Both the position numbers and the translations under genes were made by a program. The notes below the pieces were generated by a model, which saw nothing but the letters and a program-made list of their open reading frames with translations, was not told where the DNA came from and ran no database searches. From an uncultured Desulfosoma sp. (GTDB lineage Bacteria; Desulfobacterota; Syntrophobacteria; Syntrophobacterales; DSM-9756), in assembly GCA_937960435.1 (NCBI GenBank), contig CALGPN010000047.1, forward strand, positions 1 to 52,766: 52,766 bases of DNA. Direction: 5' to 3'. Every line of letters starts with the position of its first letter. The first letter of the stretch is position 1. Of this stretch, positions 7,356 through 15,143 are shown piece after piece.

Positions 7356-7523
7356 GTGCGCTGGAAGGTTCTGGCCGTTCGAGCAGTCCTCGGTGTTTTT
7401 TTCGCCGTCTTTCTCGGGCGGTTTTTCTTTCCGGAGGCGCCGGGTGGAAAAATCCTCGTCTTGGCGCTTTTACTCGTCTTTTCCGCCTACATTTTGGAAG
7501 CGCTTCGATCTAAAGGGCAATGA
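7356..7523 (+). CDS. Small two-helix membrane protein upstream of hflK
   Basis: A short protein of 55 residues if it starts at the GTG at 7356 (preceded by AAAGGGGAGGG), or 77 if it starts at the ATG at 7290. It has two hydrophobic stretches, VLAVRAVLGVFFAVFLGRFF and KILVLALLLVFSAYILEAL, with a short PEAPGG turn between them. I do not recognise the family. It lies between the promoter at 7207 and hflK on the same strand, so it may be a partner of the HflKC membrane complex, but position is the only evidence. Confidence 0.5.
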   Translation: MRWKVLAVRAVLGVFFAVFLGRFFFPEAPGGKILVLALLLVFSAYILEALRSKGQ

Positions 7524-7620
7524 AACGGCACCGCCGGCTTTTCCGGGCAAAGGTCGCCGCAGGTGAAAATGCCCTACGGCCCCACACGGCGGCCGTCGAG
7601 GGCGTTTCGAGGAGGTTTCG

Positions 7621-8691
7621 ATGGATTGGGAAAGGCCCCCGCGTCGGGGACAGGGTCCGGGGGTTCCGCCGGACCTTGAGGACGTCATCAGCCGTTTGAG
7701 GCAAAGGTTCCAGTTTCCGGCCTTCAAGGGCGGCGCCTTCTGGGTCGTTGCCGCCGTGGTGGTGCTCCTCATCGTGGCCGCCAACGCTTACTACACGGTG
7801 GAACCTCAGGAGACGGCCGTGGTGCAGCGCTTCGGTCGGTTCGTTCGCACCGAGGGCCCGGGGCTCCATTTCAAGATTCCTTTCGGGGTGGAAACCGTGA
7901 CCAAGGTCCTGACCGGCCGGGTGCTCCAGCGCGAATACGGCTATCGGACCGTCACCCCCGGCGTGCGCAGCCGGTTTGCGGAAAAGGGTTTCGAAGAGGA
8001 AGCCCGCATGCTCAGCGGCGATCTCAACGTCCTCGACCTCCAGTGGACCGTCCAGTACAAGATCCAGGACCCCATGGAGTACCTGTTTCGCCTTCACGAT
8101 GTGGAAAGTACCCTGGATGACATTTCCGAATCGGTCATGCGCCGTATCGTCGGAAACCGTTATGCCGACGAGGTCTTGACCGTGGGGCGCGGGTCCGTGG
8201 CGGAAATGGCCCGAAAGGAAATCCAGGAGATCATGGACACGTATCACACGGGCTTGCAGATCGTCACCGTGAAGCTCCAGAACGCCAACCCGCCCGACCC
8301 CGTCAAGGCCGCCTTCAACGAAGTGAACGAAGCGCGTCAGGAAAAGGAGCGCATGATCAACGAAGCCCAGCAGGTCTATAACGAACGCATCCCCAAGGCG
8401 CGAGGCCAAGCTCGGCAGACCATCACTCAGGCGGAAGGTTACGCCACGGAACGGATCAACCGCGCCGAGGGGGAGGCGGCCCGGTTCCGAAACATCATCG
8501 ACGAGTATGAGAAGGCTCCCGAAGTGACCCGGCGGCGCATGTATTTGGAAGCTCTGACGACCTTCCTGGGCAAGGCGGGCAACGTCTTGGTGCTGGATTC
8601 GGGTTCGGCGGGGGTTTTGCCCCTTTTGGATCTGAACCAGGTGGTCCGCCAGTGGGCCGAAGCAACCCCGGGTCCGGAAAAGAAGGAGTAG
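7621..8691 (+). CDS. hflK: HflK, FtsH-modulating SPFH membrane protein
   Basis: A 356-residue SPFH/band-7 protein. Features: a proline- and arginine-rich N-terminus, one transmembrane helix (about 39-57), the SPFH domain opening YYTVEPQETAVVQRFGRF, then a long charged helical region (NEVNEARQEKERMINEAQQ onward) rich in Ala, Glu and Arg. With HflC it forms the large membrane cage that surrounds FtsH and tunes its proteolysis of membrane proteins. GGAGG lies just before the ATG. The stop is 5 bases from the hflC start, as in most genomes. Confidence 0.95.
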   Translation: MDWERPPRRGQGPGVPPDLEDVISRLRQRFQFPAFKGGAFWVVAAVVVLLIVAANAYYTVEPQETAVVQRFGRFVRTEGPGLHFKIPFGVETVTKVLTGRVLQREYGYRTVTPGVRSRFAEKGFEEEARMLSGDLNVLDLQWTVQYKIQDPMEYLFRLHDVESTLDDISESVMRRIVGNRYADEVLTVGRGSVAEMARKEIQEIMDTYHTGLQIVTVKLQNANPPDPVKAAFNEVNEARQEKERMINEAQQVYNERIPKARGQARQTITQAEGYATERINRAEGEAARFRNIIDEYEKAPEVTRRRMYLEALTTFLGKAGNVLVLDSGSAGVLPLLDLNQVVRQWAEATPGPEKKE

Positions 8692-8696
8692 CCGCC

Positions 8697-9692
8697 ATGG
8701 CGCAAAATCTTCGCACAGCCCTCATCGGCCTTTTTGTGCTCGCGATCTTGGCGGCCGGTTCCCTTTTCGTGGTTTCCGAAACGGAACAGGTGGTCATCAC
8801 CCAGCTGGGCCGGCCCGTGGGCAAACCCATCACGACCGCCGGGCTCCATTTCAAGATTCCCGTCATCCAGAAAGCCAACTTTTTCGAAAAGCGTGTCCTG
8901 AAATGGGACGGCAGCCCCAACCAGATCCCCACCCGGGACAAGAAATACATCTGGGTGGATACCACCGCCCGGTGGCGGATCAAGGACCCGTTGCTGTTTT
9001 TGCAGCGCGTGGGGTCTGTGAGCACGGCCATGAGCCGCTTGGACGGCATCATCGATTCGGTGGTGCGAGACCATGTGTCCAATAACAACCTGGTGGAATT
9101 GGTTCGCAGCGAAGGCTGGGAGCATGCCCGAGAGATCCTTCTGGATGCCGGGTTGGGGGATTATCAGATCATGGCGGGCGATGAAGGGGAAGGCGACCCG
9201 GAAGCCTCGGCGGCCCTCAGCAAAGGTCGGGAAAAAATCACGCGGGACATGGTGGCCGACGCGGCGCGGCTGCTTCCCGAATTCGGGATCGAGCTTTTAG
9301 ATATCCGCATCAAACGCATCAACTACGTGCAGACGGTCCAGCAGCGCGTGTTCGAACGCATGATTTCCGAGCGCAAACGCATCGCCGCCCAGTACCGTTC
9401 CGAAGGCGAGGGGGAACGGGCCGCCATTCTCGGTCAGATGGAACGGGACCTGGCGAGGATCCAGTCGGAAGCGTACCGCACGGCGGAGGAAATCCGCGGC
9501 AAAGCGGACGCCCAGGCCACCCGGATCTATGCGGAAGCCTTCGGCCGCAATCCGGAATTTTACCAATTCTACCAAACGCTCGATTTCTATAAAAGGTTCG
9601 ACAACCCTCGGGGCCTTTTCGTTCTGGGCACAGACGCGGAGCTTTTCCGGTATCTCAAGGACCGGGACCCGGAAGGCGCCGAAGCGCCGTAA
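8697..9692 (+). CDS. hflC: HflC, FtsH-modulating SPFH membrane protein
   Basis: A 331-residue partner of HflK. One N-terminal helix (about 7-25, IGLFVLAILAAGSLFVVSE) is followed by an SPFH domain (ETEQVVITQLGRPVGKPI; GLHFKIPVIQKANFFEKRVLKWDG) and a helical tail with RIYAEAFGRNPEFYQFYQTLDFY, a hallmark of HflC. The start at 8697 is set by AAGGAG at the end of hflK; the longer frame starting inside hflK is not needed. About 60 bases then separate it from the glycosyltransferase gene. Confidence 0.95.
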   Translation: MAQNLRTALIGLFVLAILAAGSLFVVSETEQVVITQLGRPVGKPITTAGLHFKIPVIQKANFFEKRVLKWDGSPNQIPTRDKKYIWVDTTARWRIKDPLLFLQRVGSVSTAMSRLDGIIDSVVRDHVSNNNLVELVRSEGWEHAREILLDAGLGDYQIMAGDEGEGDPEASAALSKGREKITRDMVADAARLLPEFGIELLDIRIKRINYVQTVQQRVFERMISERKRIAAQYRSEGEGERAAILGQMERDLARIQSEAYRTAEEIRGKADAQATRIYAEAFGRNPEFYQFYQTLDFYKRFDNPRGLFVLGTDAELFRYLKDRDPEGAEAP

Positions 9693-9749
9693 GGCGGAAA
9701 AGCCGGCGGGACGGAGGAAAGGGAACAGTCCGATGCATCGGAGTGCGGG

Positions 9750-10967
9750 ATGATTGCCGTGGAAGAGAATCCTCAGAATGTGCAGCAGGCGGACATTGTG
9801 GTCGCCATCCCCACCTTCAACGAGGCGTCCACCATCGGACGTGCCGTGGAGATCGTGGGGCGGGGGCTTCGGGAACACTACCCGGACCGATCTTCGGTCA
9901 TCATCAACTGCGACAACCATTCCGTGGACGGCACGCGGGAGGCGTTCTTCCAAGCGCCCGTTGACGTGCCCCGCTTGTATCTTTCGACCGAACCCACTCG
10001 GCGCGGCAAAGGGGCCAATCTGCTCATGCTCATGGAAAAGATCACGGCCCTGGACGCCCAGGCCGTTCTCGTCCTGGAGGCGGACATCACCAACGTGACG
10101 CCCGTGTGGGTCCGGCTGTTCATCGAACCCATCTTTCGCGGGGCGGCCTATGTGACGCCGCTTTACGTGCGGCACAAATACGAAAGCACACTCACTTCCA
10201 CTCTCGTCTACCCCATGCTGCGATGCCTCTACGGGCGGCGCGTGCGCCAGCCCGATGCGGGGGACTGCGCCTTTCGGGCGGACATGGCGTCCACGTTTCT
10301 GGGAGCGCCGGCCTGGTCCGAAGCCGTGGAGGGCACGGGGATCGATGTGTGGATGGGCACCGTGGCCCTCACGAGCCGGGCTCCCGTCTGGCAGACCCTC
10401 ATCGGGTCCCCCAAAAGACACCGGGCCAAGGATCCCTTCGCCCATTTGGCCGCGCGCTTCCGAAACGTCTTGGCGGCCATGTTCGATCAGATGGCGGCCT
10501 ACGCGGATTTCTGGAAGCGGGTCAAGTGGAGCAAACCGACGGCGCTCTTCAATCTGGACGGCCGGGAAATGGACAACCCGCCGTTGGTGGAAATCAACGC
10601 CGTGCGACTGCACCAGCGCTTCGTGGAAGGTTTTCAGGAAAACGAAGCCCTGTGGCGCGGGGTGCTCGATCCGGCGGCCATGAACAAACTGGACGAAATC
10701 CGGCGCATGCCCTATGAGCAATTCACCTTTCCCAGCCAGACCTGGGCGGCGGTCCTGTTTGACGCAGCGTGCGCCTACCGCCGTTCGGCACCCGAAGAGC
10801 GCCTCAGATTGCTGGATTCCCTGATGCCGCTCTACATGGGCAAGGTGGTCTCCTTCGTCAAACGCACGGAACGCATGTCCGTTCAGCAGGCGGAAGATCA
10901 CGTAGAAGAAACCTGCGCCATCTTCGAAGAATACAAACCCTATCTCGTGGATCGATGGCCTTCATGA
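9750..10967 (+). CDS. Family 2-like glycosyltransferase, mannosyl/glucosylglycerate synthase-like
   Basis: A 405-residue soluble GT-A glycosyltransferase. The N-terminal half has ADIVVAIPTFNEASTIG, TRRGKGANLL and the metal-binding EAD (110-112) in VLEADITNVTPVW. QPDAGDCAFRADMA, EGTGIDVWMGT and a helical C-terminal region follow (LMPLYMGKVVSFVKRTERM). The order and wording of these blocks resemble mannosylglycerate synthase of Rhodothermus (DADITSFGPDW; QPLGGELLMRREVA; GIDTLY), and the helical C-terminal region is similar too. Such enzymes make glycerate-based compatible solutes for salt or heat stress. Substrates cannot be fixed from sequence. No strong ribosome site sits directly before the ATG; GGAGGAAA lies about 30 bases upstream. 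It follows hflC on the same strand. Confidence 0.7.
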   Translation: MIAVEENPQNVQQADIVVAIPTFNEASTIGRAVEIVGRGLREHYPDRSSVIINCDNHSVDGTREAFFQAPVDVPRLYLSTEPTRRGKGANLLMLMEKITALDAQAVLVLEADITNVTPVWVRLFIEPIFRGAAYVTPLYVRHKYESTLTSTLVYPMLRCLYGRRVRQPDAGDCAFRADMASTFLGAPAWSEAVEGTGIDVWMGTVALTSRAPVWQTLIGSPKRHRAKDPFAHLAARFRNVLAAMFDQMAAYADFWKRVKWSKPTALFNLDGREMDNPPLVEINAVRLHQRFVEGFQENEALWRGVLDPAAMNKLDEIRRMPYEQFTFPSQTWAAVLFDAACAYRRSAPEERLRLLDSLMPLYMGKVVSFVKRTERMSVQQAEDHVEETCAIFEEYKPYLVDRWPS

Positions 10968-11019
10968 AAGGAGGCGGCCCCTACCCGACGGGGCCTCCGC
11001 TCGCGGCAGGAGGGAACCT

Positions 11020-11385
11020 ATGGCGAAGATTTTGGTCGTGGACGATGAAGAACACATCCGGCTGCTCTATTCGGAAGAACTCCGAGACGCGGGATACGAA
11101 GTCATTACGGCGGACAGCGGCTACAAACTGCTGGAGCGCATCGAGCAGGAAAAGCCGGATCTGGTCATTCTGGACATCAAGATGGTGGACTACGACGGAT
11201 TGGACCTCCTGCAGGACATCCGCAGCCGGTTCTACGATCTTCCGGTCATCCTTTCCACCGCTTACGACACGTTCAAGGAAGATTCCAAATCCATCGCGGC
11301 GGATTACTACGTCGTGAAAAGCTTCGACTTGACGGAGCTTAAGAAAAAGATCGCCATGGCCCTGGAAACCCATCTGCCCGGCTGA
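11020..11385 (+). CDS. Single-domain response regulator (CheY-like receiver)
   Basis: A 121-residue receiver domain with no output domain. The acidic pair Asp8-Asp9, phosphoacceptor Asp52 (VILDIKM), the Ser/Thr switch in ILSTAYD and the conserved Lys in VVKSFD are all in place, so it should accept phosphate. GGCAGGAGGGAAC precedes the ATG. It lies 52 bases after the glycosyltransferase and converges with lptG. Its kinase is not in the window. It may act through protein binding, as CheY and Spo0F do. Confidence 0.9.
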   Translation: MAKILVVDDEEHIRLLYSEELRDAGYEVITADSGYKLLERIEQEKPDLVILDIKMVDYDGLDLLQDIRSRFYDLPVILSTAYDTFKEDSKSIAADYYVVKSFDLTELKKKIAMALETHLPG

Positions 11386-11398
11386 TCCCTGAGCCTCA

Positions 11399-12475
11399 TC
11401 ACTGGGGAGCGCGAAACCACAGGGCGGCGCTGACGGCGGCGAAAAGGGCGTTGGGTGCCCAAACCCCCAGAGCGGGGGGAAGCATTTCGGAGCGGGCGAA
11501 AGAGGCGCCTGTGTGGAACAGGACCAGGTAAAGAAACGTGAGGCCCAAGCCCATGGTGATGCCCAGGGCGATGCCGCCCCGGTGGCCGAGATGGAGGCTC
11601 AAGCTCACGCCGATGACCCCGAGGATGACGGCGGCGCAGGCCGTGGCGAGCCGACTGTGGAGTTCCACCCGATAGGGCAGGGTGTTGTAGCCTTCCGCCG
11701 CAAGTTTTTGGGCGTAGGCGTAGAGTTGATCCCAGCGGAGATCTTCCGGAAGGGTCGCCGCGGCGGCGAGATCTTCCGGTTCCAAAGAAAGAGGCACCTC
11801 CATCGCTTCGAAGTTGCGGTGCCGCGCCGCACCTTCTTCCCATTCCAAGACGCTTCCCTTTTCCGCCCGCCATTTTGATCCGGCCCACACTAAGCGCTGA
11901 GCGTCCAGGCGACGGCGCAAACGGAAATTTTCATCCAACTGATAGAGGGAAACCCCTAGAAAAATTCGGGCTCGAGCGTCGTAGCTCCTTGCCTGCAAAA
12001 AAAAGTCCTCGCCTCGGGTCCACACGTTTTCCTGAACAAGGCCCAGTGGGGTTTGTTTCTTCGCGATTTTTTCGCGCCAAAGGGTTTCCGCCTTATGGTT
12101 CAGGGTACGGCCAAGGGTTTCCCCCGCAAGAAAGGTTCCCAGGGCGAGAACCACAGAAGCCGCCACCATGGGGCCGGCGTAAACCCAGGCCCGAAGACCC
12201 GCGGCGCGCAGGGCGATGATTTCCCGGTTCCGTTGCAAGAGCCCAAGGCCGATGAGCGAAGCCAGGAGTACGGCCATGGGGATTCCTTGGACCAGGATGG
12301 CCGGGATTTTATATGCGAAGTAAAGGACGGCGTCCCAAGCGGCCGCCTTTTTTTCGATGATGTCGTCCAGCTTCTCGAAGAAATCCACGACGAGATAGAT
12401 GCCGCCGAAGCCGAACAGGGCGATGCCGAAAACGGCGGCGAAATGCCGAAGGACGTATCGGGTGATGATCTTCAT
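11399..12475 (-). CDS. lptG: LptG, lipopolysaccharide export permease
   Basis: A 358-residue YjgP/YjgQ-family permease. Three N-terminal membrane segments (HFAAVFGIALFGFGGIYLVVDFFEKLDD; IPMAVLLASLIGLGLLQRNREIIALRAAG; AGPMVAASVVLALGTFLAGE) precede a periplasmic beta-jellyroll and three C-terminal segments. With LptF and the LptB ATPase it extracts lipopolysaccharide from the inner membrane. Its start overlaps the lptF stop by four bases (ATGA), so translation is probably coupled. LptG is assigned because it is second in the pair and opens MKIITRYVLRHF. Confidence 0.9.
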   Translation of the reverse strand: MKIITRYVLRHFAAVFGIALFGFGGIYLVVDFFEKLDDIIEKKAAAWDAVLYFAYKIPAILVQGIPMAVLLASLIGLGLLQRNREIIALRAAGLRAWVYAGPMVAASVVLALGTFLAGETLGRTLNHKAETLWREKIAKKQTPLGLVQENVWTRGEDFFLQARSYDARARIFLGVSLYQLDENFRLRRRLDAQRLVWAGSKWRAEKGSVLEWEEGAARHRNFEAMEVPLSLEPEDLAAAATLPEDLRWDQLYAYAQKLAAEGYNTLPYRVELHSRLATACAAVILGVIGVSLSLHLGHRGGIALGITMGLGLTFLYLVLFHTGASFARSEMLPPALGVWAPNALFAAVSAALWFRAPQ

Positions 12476-13560
12476 CGTCGTTGTGCCGTGACCCAGAGAA
12501 CCAGTGCCAGGGATCCGGTGAGGGCGTTGGGGAACCAGATGCCCGCCGCGGGCGGCACCATGCGCTGTTCAGCAAGAGCGTTCCCGGCGGAAAGCAGGAT
12601 ATAGTAAGCGAGGAAAAGGGCGATGCCCACCGTGATGCCGCTCATGCGCCGCCCTTGGGGGAAGAGGATGCCGAAGGGGGCGGCCGCCAGGCCGAGGACG
12701 AAGCAGGCGAAGGGCAAAGCGAGCCGCTTGTGCCATTCCAGGGCGTAGCGCCGGTCTCGGGTCTCGAGCAGGGCACGGCGCAGTTCGTCCATGGTCATTT
12801 CCCCCTTTTTCCAGCCCGTTTCCGAATCCGCCCCGAAAAGGGCGTCAAGGGACAGCACCAAATCGTAGCTTTGAAAGGTGACGGTTTGGGTCGATTTGAG
12901 GTCCGATCCCATGCGCGAAAGCATCCCGTCCTGGACGTGAATGATCACTTCCTTGCCGTCGCTGCGTTCTTTCAGCACGGCGCGCCGTGCCATGACGGTG
13001 ACGCGTGCCTGAGGGTTTCGGGCATCGTGGATGAGCACCCCGCGGATGGTCTGATCCTGCACGTCCACATGATCGAAAAAGAAGACCATGTGGGGTACCG
13101 TGTCGATAAAGCGCCCCTCGCGAAGCAGCGCCGGGATGACGGCGCGGCTCAGCGACTTGAGCGTCGTCTTCAACTGCCGGTTTGCTGTTGGCAGGACCCG
13201 GACGGACGTGTAAAAGGACAAGGCGGTGAAGGCCAAGGCCAGCGTGACCACGGCCGGGGCCAATTGTCGGAAGCTCACCCCGGCGCTGCGCATGGCGGTG
13301 AGTTCGTTGTCGGCGTTGAGGCGGACAAAGGCGAGCAGCGTCCCGATGAGGCTCGCCATGGGCAGGGCGTACAAGACGAGCTTCGGCAGGGCCAGCCCCA
13401 TGACGGTGACGACCACGGCCGGAGACACCGAGGCGGCGGTCAGATACTGGAGGAACTGCATGAGGCGGCCCGTGACGAGGATCATGAGCAGCCCCAAGAA
13501 GCAGAGCGATGCCGGCGTCAGCTGTTCCATCAAAAGATATCGGTAAAAAATCCAACCCAT
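12472..13560 (-). CDS. lptF: LptF, lipopolysaccharide export permease
   Basis: A 362-residue YjgP/YjgQ-family permease and partner of LptG. It has the usual layout: N-terminal membrane segments including MILVTGRLMQFLQYLTAASVS, with RLNADNELTAMRSAGVSFRQL (the family's E-x-x-A-x-R-x-A-G coupling-helix signature) between segments two and three; a periplasmic beta domain; and C-terminal segments. It is first in a two-gene operon. The 5' side towards dgt (13561-13774) carries a family C repeat and shows no gene. Confidence 0.9.
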   Translation of the reverse strand: MGWIFYRYLLMEQLTPASLCFLGLLMILVTGRLMQFLQYLTAASVSPAVVVTVMGLALPKLVLYALPMASLIGTLLAFVRLNADNELTAMRSAGVSFRQLAPAVVTLALAFTALSFYTSVRVLPTANRQLKTTLKSLSRAVIPALLREGRFIDTVPHMVFFFDHVDVQDQTIRGVLIHDARNPQARVTVMARRAVLKERSDGKEVIIHVQDGMLSRMGSDLKSTQTVTFQSYDLVLSLDALFGADSETGWKKGEMTMDELRRALLETRDRRYALEWHKRLALPFACFVLGLAAAPFGILFPQGRRMSGITVGIALFLAYYILLSAGNALAEQRMVPPAAGIWFPNALTGSLALVLWVTAQRR

Positions 13561-13694
13561 GGGCTCCTTGCGATTCTCCTCGGATGGACGTTTCCAAGCC
13601 TTTGGGAAATCACGGCCTTTGCGCCGTGTGCGTGGGCTTCTTCGTCACTTCCACGGAAAGCCCGAGCTGAGCCTTCACCGGAGGCTTCACCGTC

Positions 13695-13721
13695 GGTCGG
13701 GGTGAACGGAGCGAACCCCAA
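13695..13721. repeat. REP-like hairpin, family C, variant
   Basis: GTCGGGGTGAACGGAGCGAACCCCAAC: the family C stem with one changed base in each half. It lies about 55 bases upstream of the dgt start-region triplication. Confidence 0.65.
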
Positions 13722-13774
13722 CGCGGACCCAATGCCGACACTCGGCTCCTTACCGGAAGCCTTCAAGGGGGTCA

Positions 13775-13952
13775 ATGCAGAAAAAGGAACAGAAGACAGG
13801 CTCTGACGTCGGGCACCCACAAGGGGTGCCCCTACAGTTGCGGATCCATGCAGAAAAAAGAATATAAGAGGCGTTCTGACATTGGGCACCCACAAGGGGT
13901 GCCCCTACAGTTGCGGATCCATGCAGAAAAAAGAATATAAGAGGCGCTCTGC
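13775..13952 (+). repeat. 73-bp tandem triplication of the dgt start region
   Basis: Three copies of ATGCAGAAAAA(A/G)GAA begin at 13775, 13848 and 13921, exactly 73 bases apart. The first two are each followed by a family B hairpin (13811-13835 and 13884-13908; GGGCACCC, loop ACAAG, GGGTGCCC, CTAC) and AGTTGCGGATCC. The third runs on into the dGTPase. As 73 is not a multiple of three, the three ATGs lie in three frames. The first two open short frames of 30 codons that end at TAA 13865-13867 and 13938-13940, each overlapping the next start. The only strong ribosome site (AAGGGGG, 13764-13770) precedes the first copy. Confidence 0.9.
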
Positions 13953-15000
13953 TTTCGCCACTGTGCGCCAGTGGCTGGAAGACCGGGAATGTGAAATCCT
14001 GGCGCCCCAGGCGCAAAAAAGCGTCGCGACCCGAGGACGCCTTCATCCCGGCGACCCCGAATGCCCCTTGCGCACGGCCTATCAACGGGATCGGGACCGC
14101 ATCGTCCATTCCAAGGCCTTTCGGCGCCTCAAGCACAAGACCCAGGTGTTCCTGTCGCCCACGGGAGACCATTACCGCACGCGGCTCACCCACACCCTGG
14201 AAGTGTCTCAGATCGCCCGCACCATCGGGCGGGCCCTTGCGCTGAACGAAGACCTCATCGAAGCCATCGCTCTGGGCCACGATCTGGGCCATACACCCTT
14301 CGGCCACGGCGGGGAAAGGGTTTTGAACCAAATCCATCCCGGCGGTTTTCGGCATCATGAGCAGAGCCTGCGCGTGGTGGATTCTTTGGAAAAGGGAGGC
14401 CGCGGACTCAACCTCACTTTCGAAGTCCGGGACGGCATCCTCAAGCACTCCAAGGGCAAGACTCATCCCATCCTGACGGAGCCCGGCAAGGGGCCCGTGA
14501 CGTTGGAAGGACAGGTGGTTCGGGTGGCCGACATCGTCGCCTACCTCAACCACGACCTGGATGATGCCATACGGGCTCATCTGCTTTCGCCTGAGGATCT
14601 ACCCGCGCCCATTCGGGAACGTTTGGGCGAGACTCACGCCCGGCGGATTCACAACTTGGTGGAGGACGTCGTCACGGCGAGCGCGGAAGGCGGCCTGGAG
14701 GAAATCCGCCTCAGCGAGCCTATGCTGCGCCTCGTGGAGGATCTTCGGGCCTTTCTTTTTGAAAGGGTCTACGAACTTGAGGCCATCCGCCAGGAATTTG
14801 AAAGGGCTCGAAAGATCATCGAAGACCTCTATGCGGTCCTCCTTAAAGACAAGGACCTCTTCCGACGCGAAGTGGGCCCGCGGGATCCACGCCTTTCCCG
14901 CGCCCAGCAGGTGTGCGATTATGTCGCGGGCATGACCGATCGGTATGCTCTGGACCTTTACAAGAAGATTTTTTTCCCTCGACCGTGGATGCGTCTTTGA
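13921..15000 (+). CDS. dgt: Deoxyguanosinetriphosphate triphosphohydrolase-like protein
   Basis: An HD-domain dNTP triphosphohydrolase of 359 residues, which splits dNTPs into deoxynucleoside and triphosphate and so helps set dNTP pools. The metal ligands are clear: His91 (RLTHTLEVSQIA), His120-Asp121 (GHDLGHTPFGH) and a later Asp in VRVADIVAYLNHDLDDAI. The opening SVATRGRLHPGDPECPLRTAYQRDRDRIVHSKAFRRL is typical of the short bacterial dGTPase-like group. The start is the third of three repeated ATGs; it lacks a ribosome site of its own, which lies before the first copy at 13775. A start at 13882 would add residues encoded by the repeat and is less likely. Translation may depend on reinitiation from the short upstream frames. 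Confidence 0.9.
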   Translation: MQKKEYKRRSAFATVRQWLEDRECEILAPQAQKSVATRGRLHPGDPECPLRTAYQRDRDRIVHSKAFRRLKHKTQVFLSPTGDHYRTRLTHTLEVSQIARTIGRALALNEDLIEAIALGHDLGHTPFGHGGERVLNQIHPGGFRHHEQSLRVVDSLEKGGRGLNLTFEVRDGILKHSKGKTHPILTEPGKGPVTLEGQVVRVADIVAYLNHDLDDAIRAHLLSPEDLPAPIRERLGETHARRIHNLVEDVVTASAEGGLEEIRLSEPMLRLVEDLRAFLFERVYELEAIRQEFERARKIIEDLYAVLLKDKDLFRREVGPRDPRLSRAQQVCDYVAGMTDRYALDLYKKIFFPRPWMRL

Positions 15001-15020
15001 CGGTAAGACCTTGGAATGGC

Positions 15021-15050
15021 TTGACACTGAATTTTACAGCGTGCTAACGC
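15021..15050 (+). promoter_or_regulatory. Possible sigma-70 promoter before the acidic protein gene
   Basis: TTGACA followed after 18 bases by TAACGC, a good -35 but a poor -10. It lies about 95 bases upstream of the ATG at 15144, in the only gap between dgt and the next gene. Confidence 0.3.
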
Positions 15051-15143
15051 TTTCGTGCTCTTCGCCGAACCGCTTTCGCAGGGCCCGCGAAGTCTTTTTC
15101 CCGCCGCGCATGGCGCGGCGCTCGGGCATGACAAGGAGAGGCC

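Noticed and set aside
9297-10901. A 534-codon minus-strand open frame opposite hflC and the glycosyltransferase
   Set aside because: Shadow of two supported plus-strand genes; His- and Gly-rich product with no motif.
13882-13920. An earlier dgt start at 13882
   Set aside because: The extra residues would be encoded by the hairpin repeat itself, and no ribosome site precedes it.
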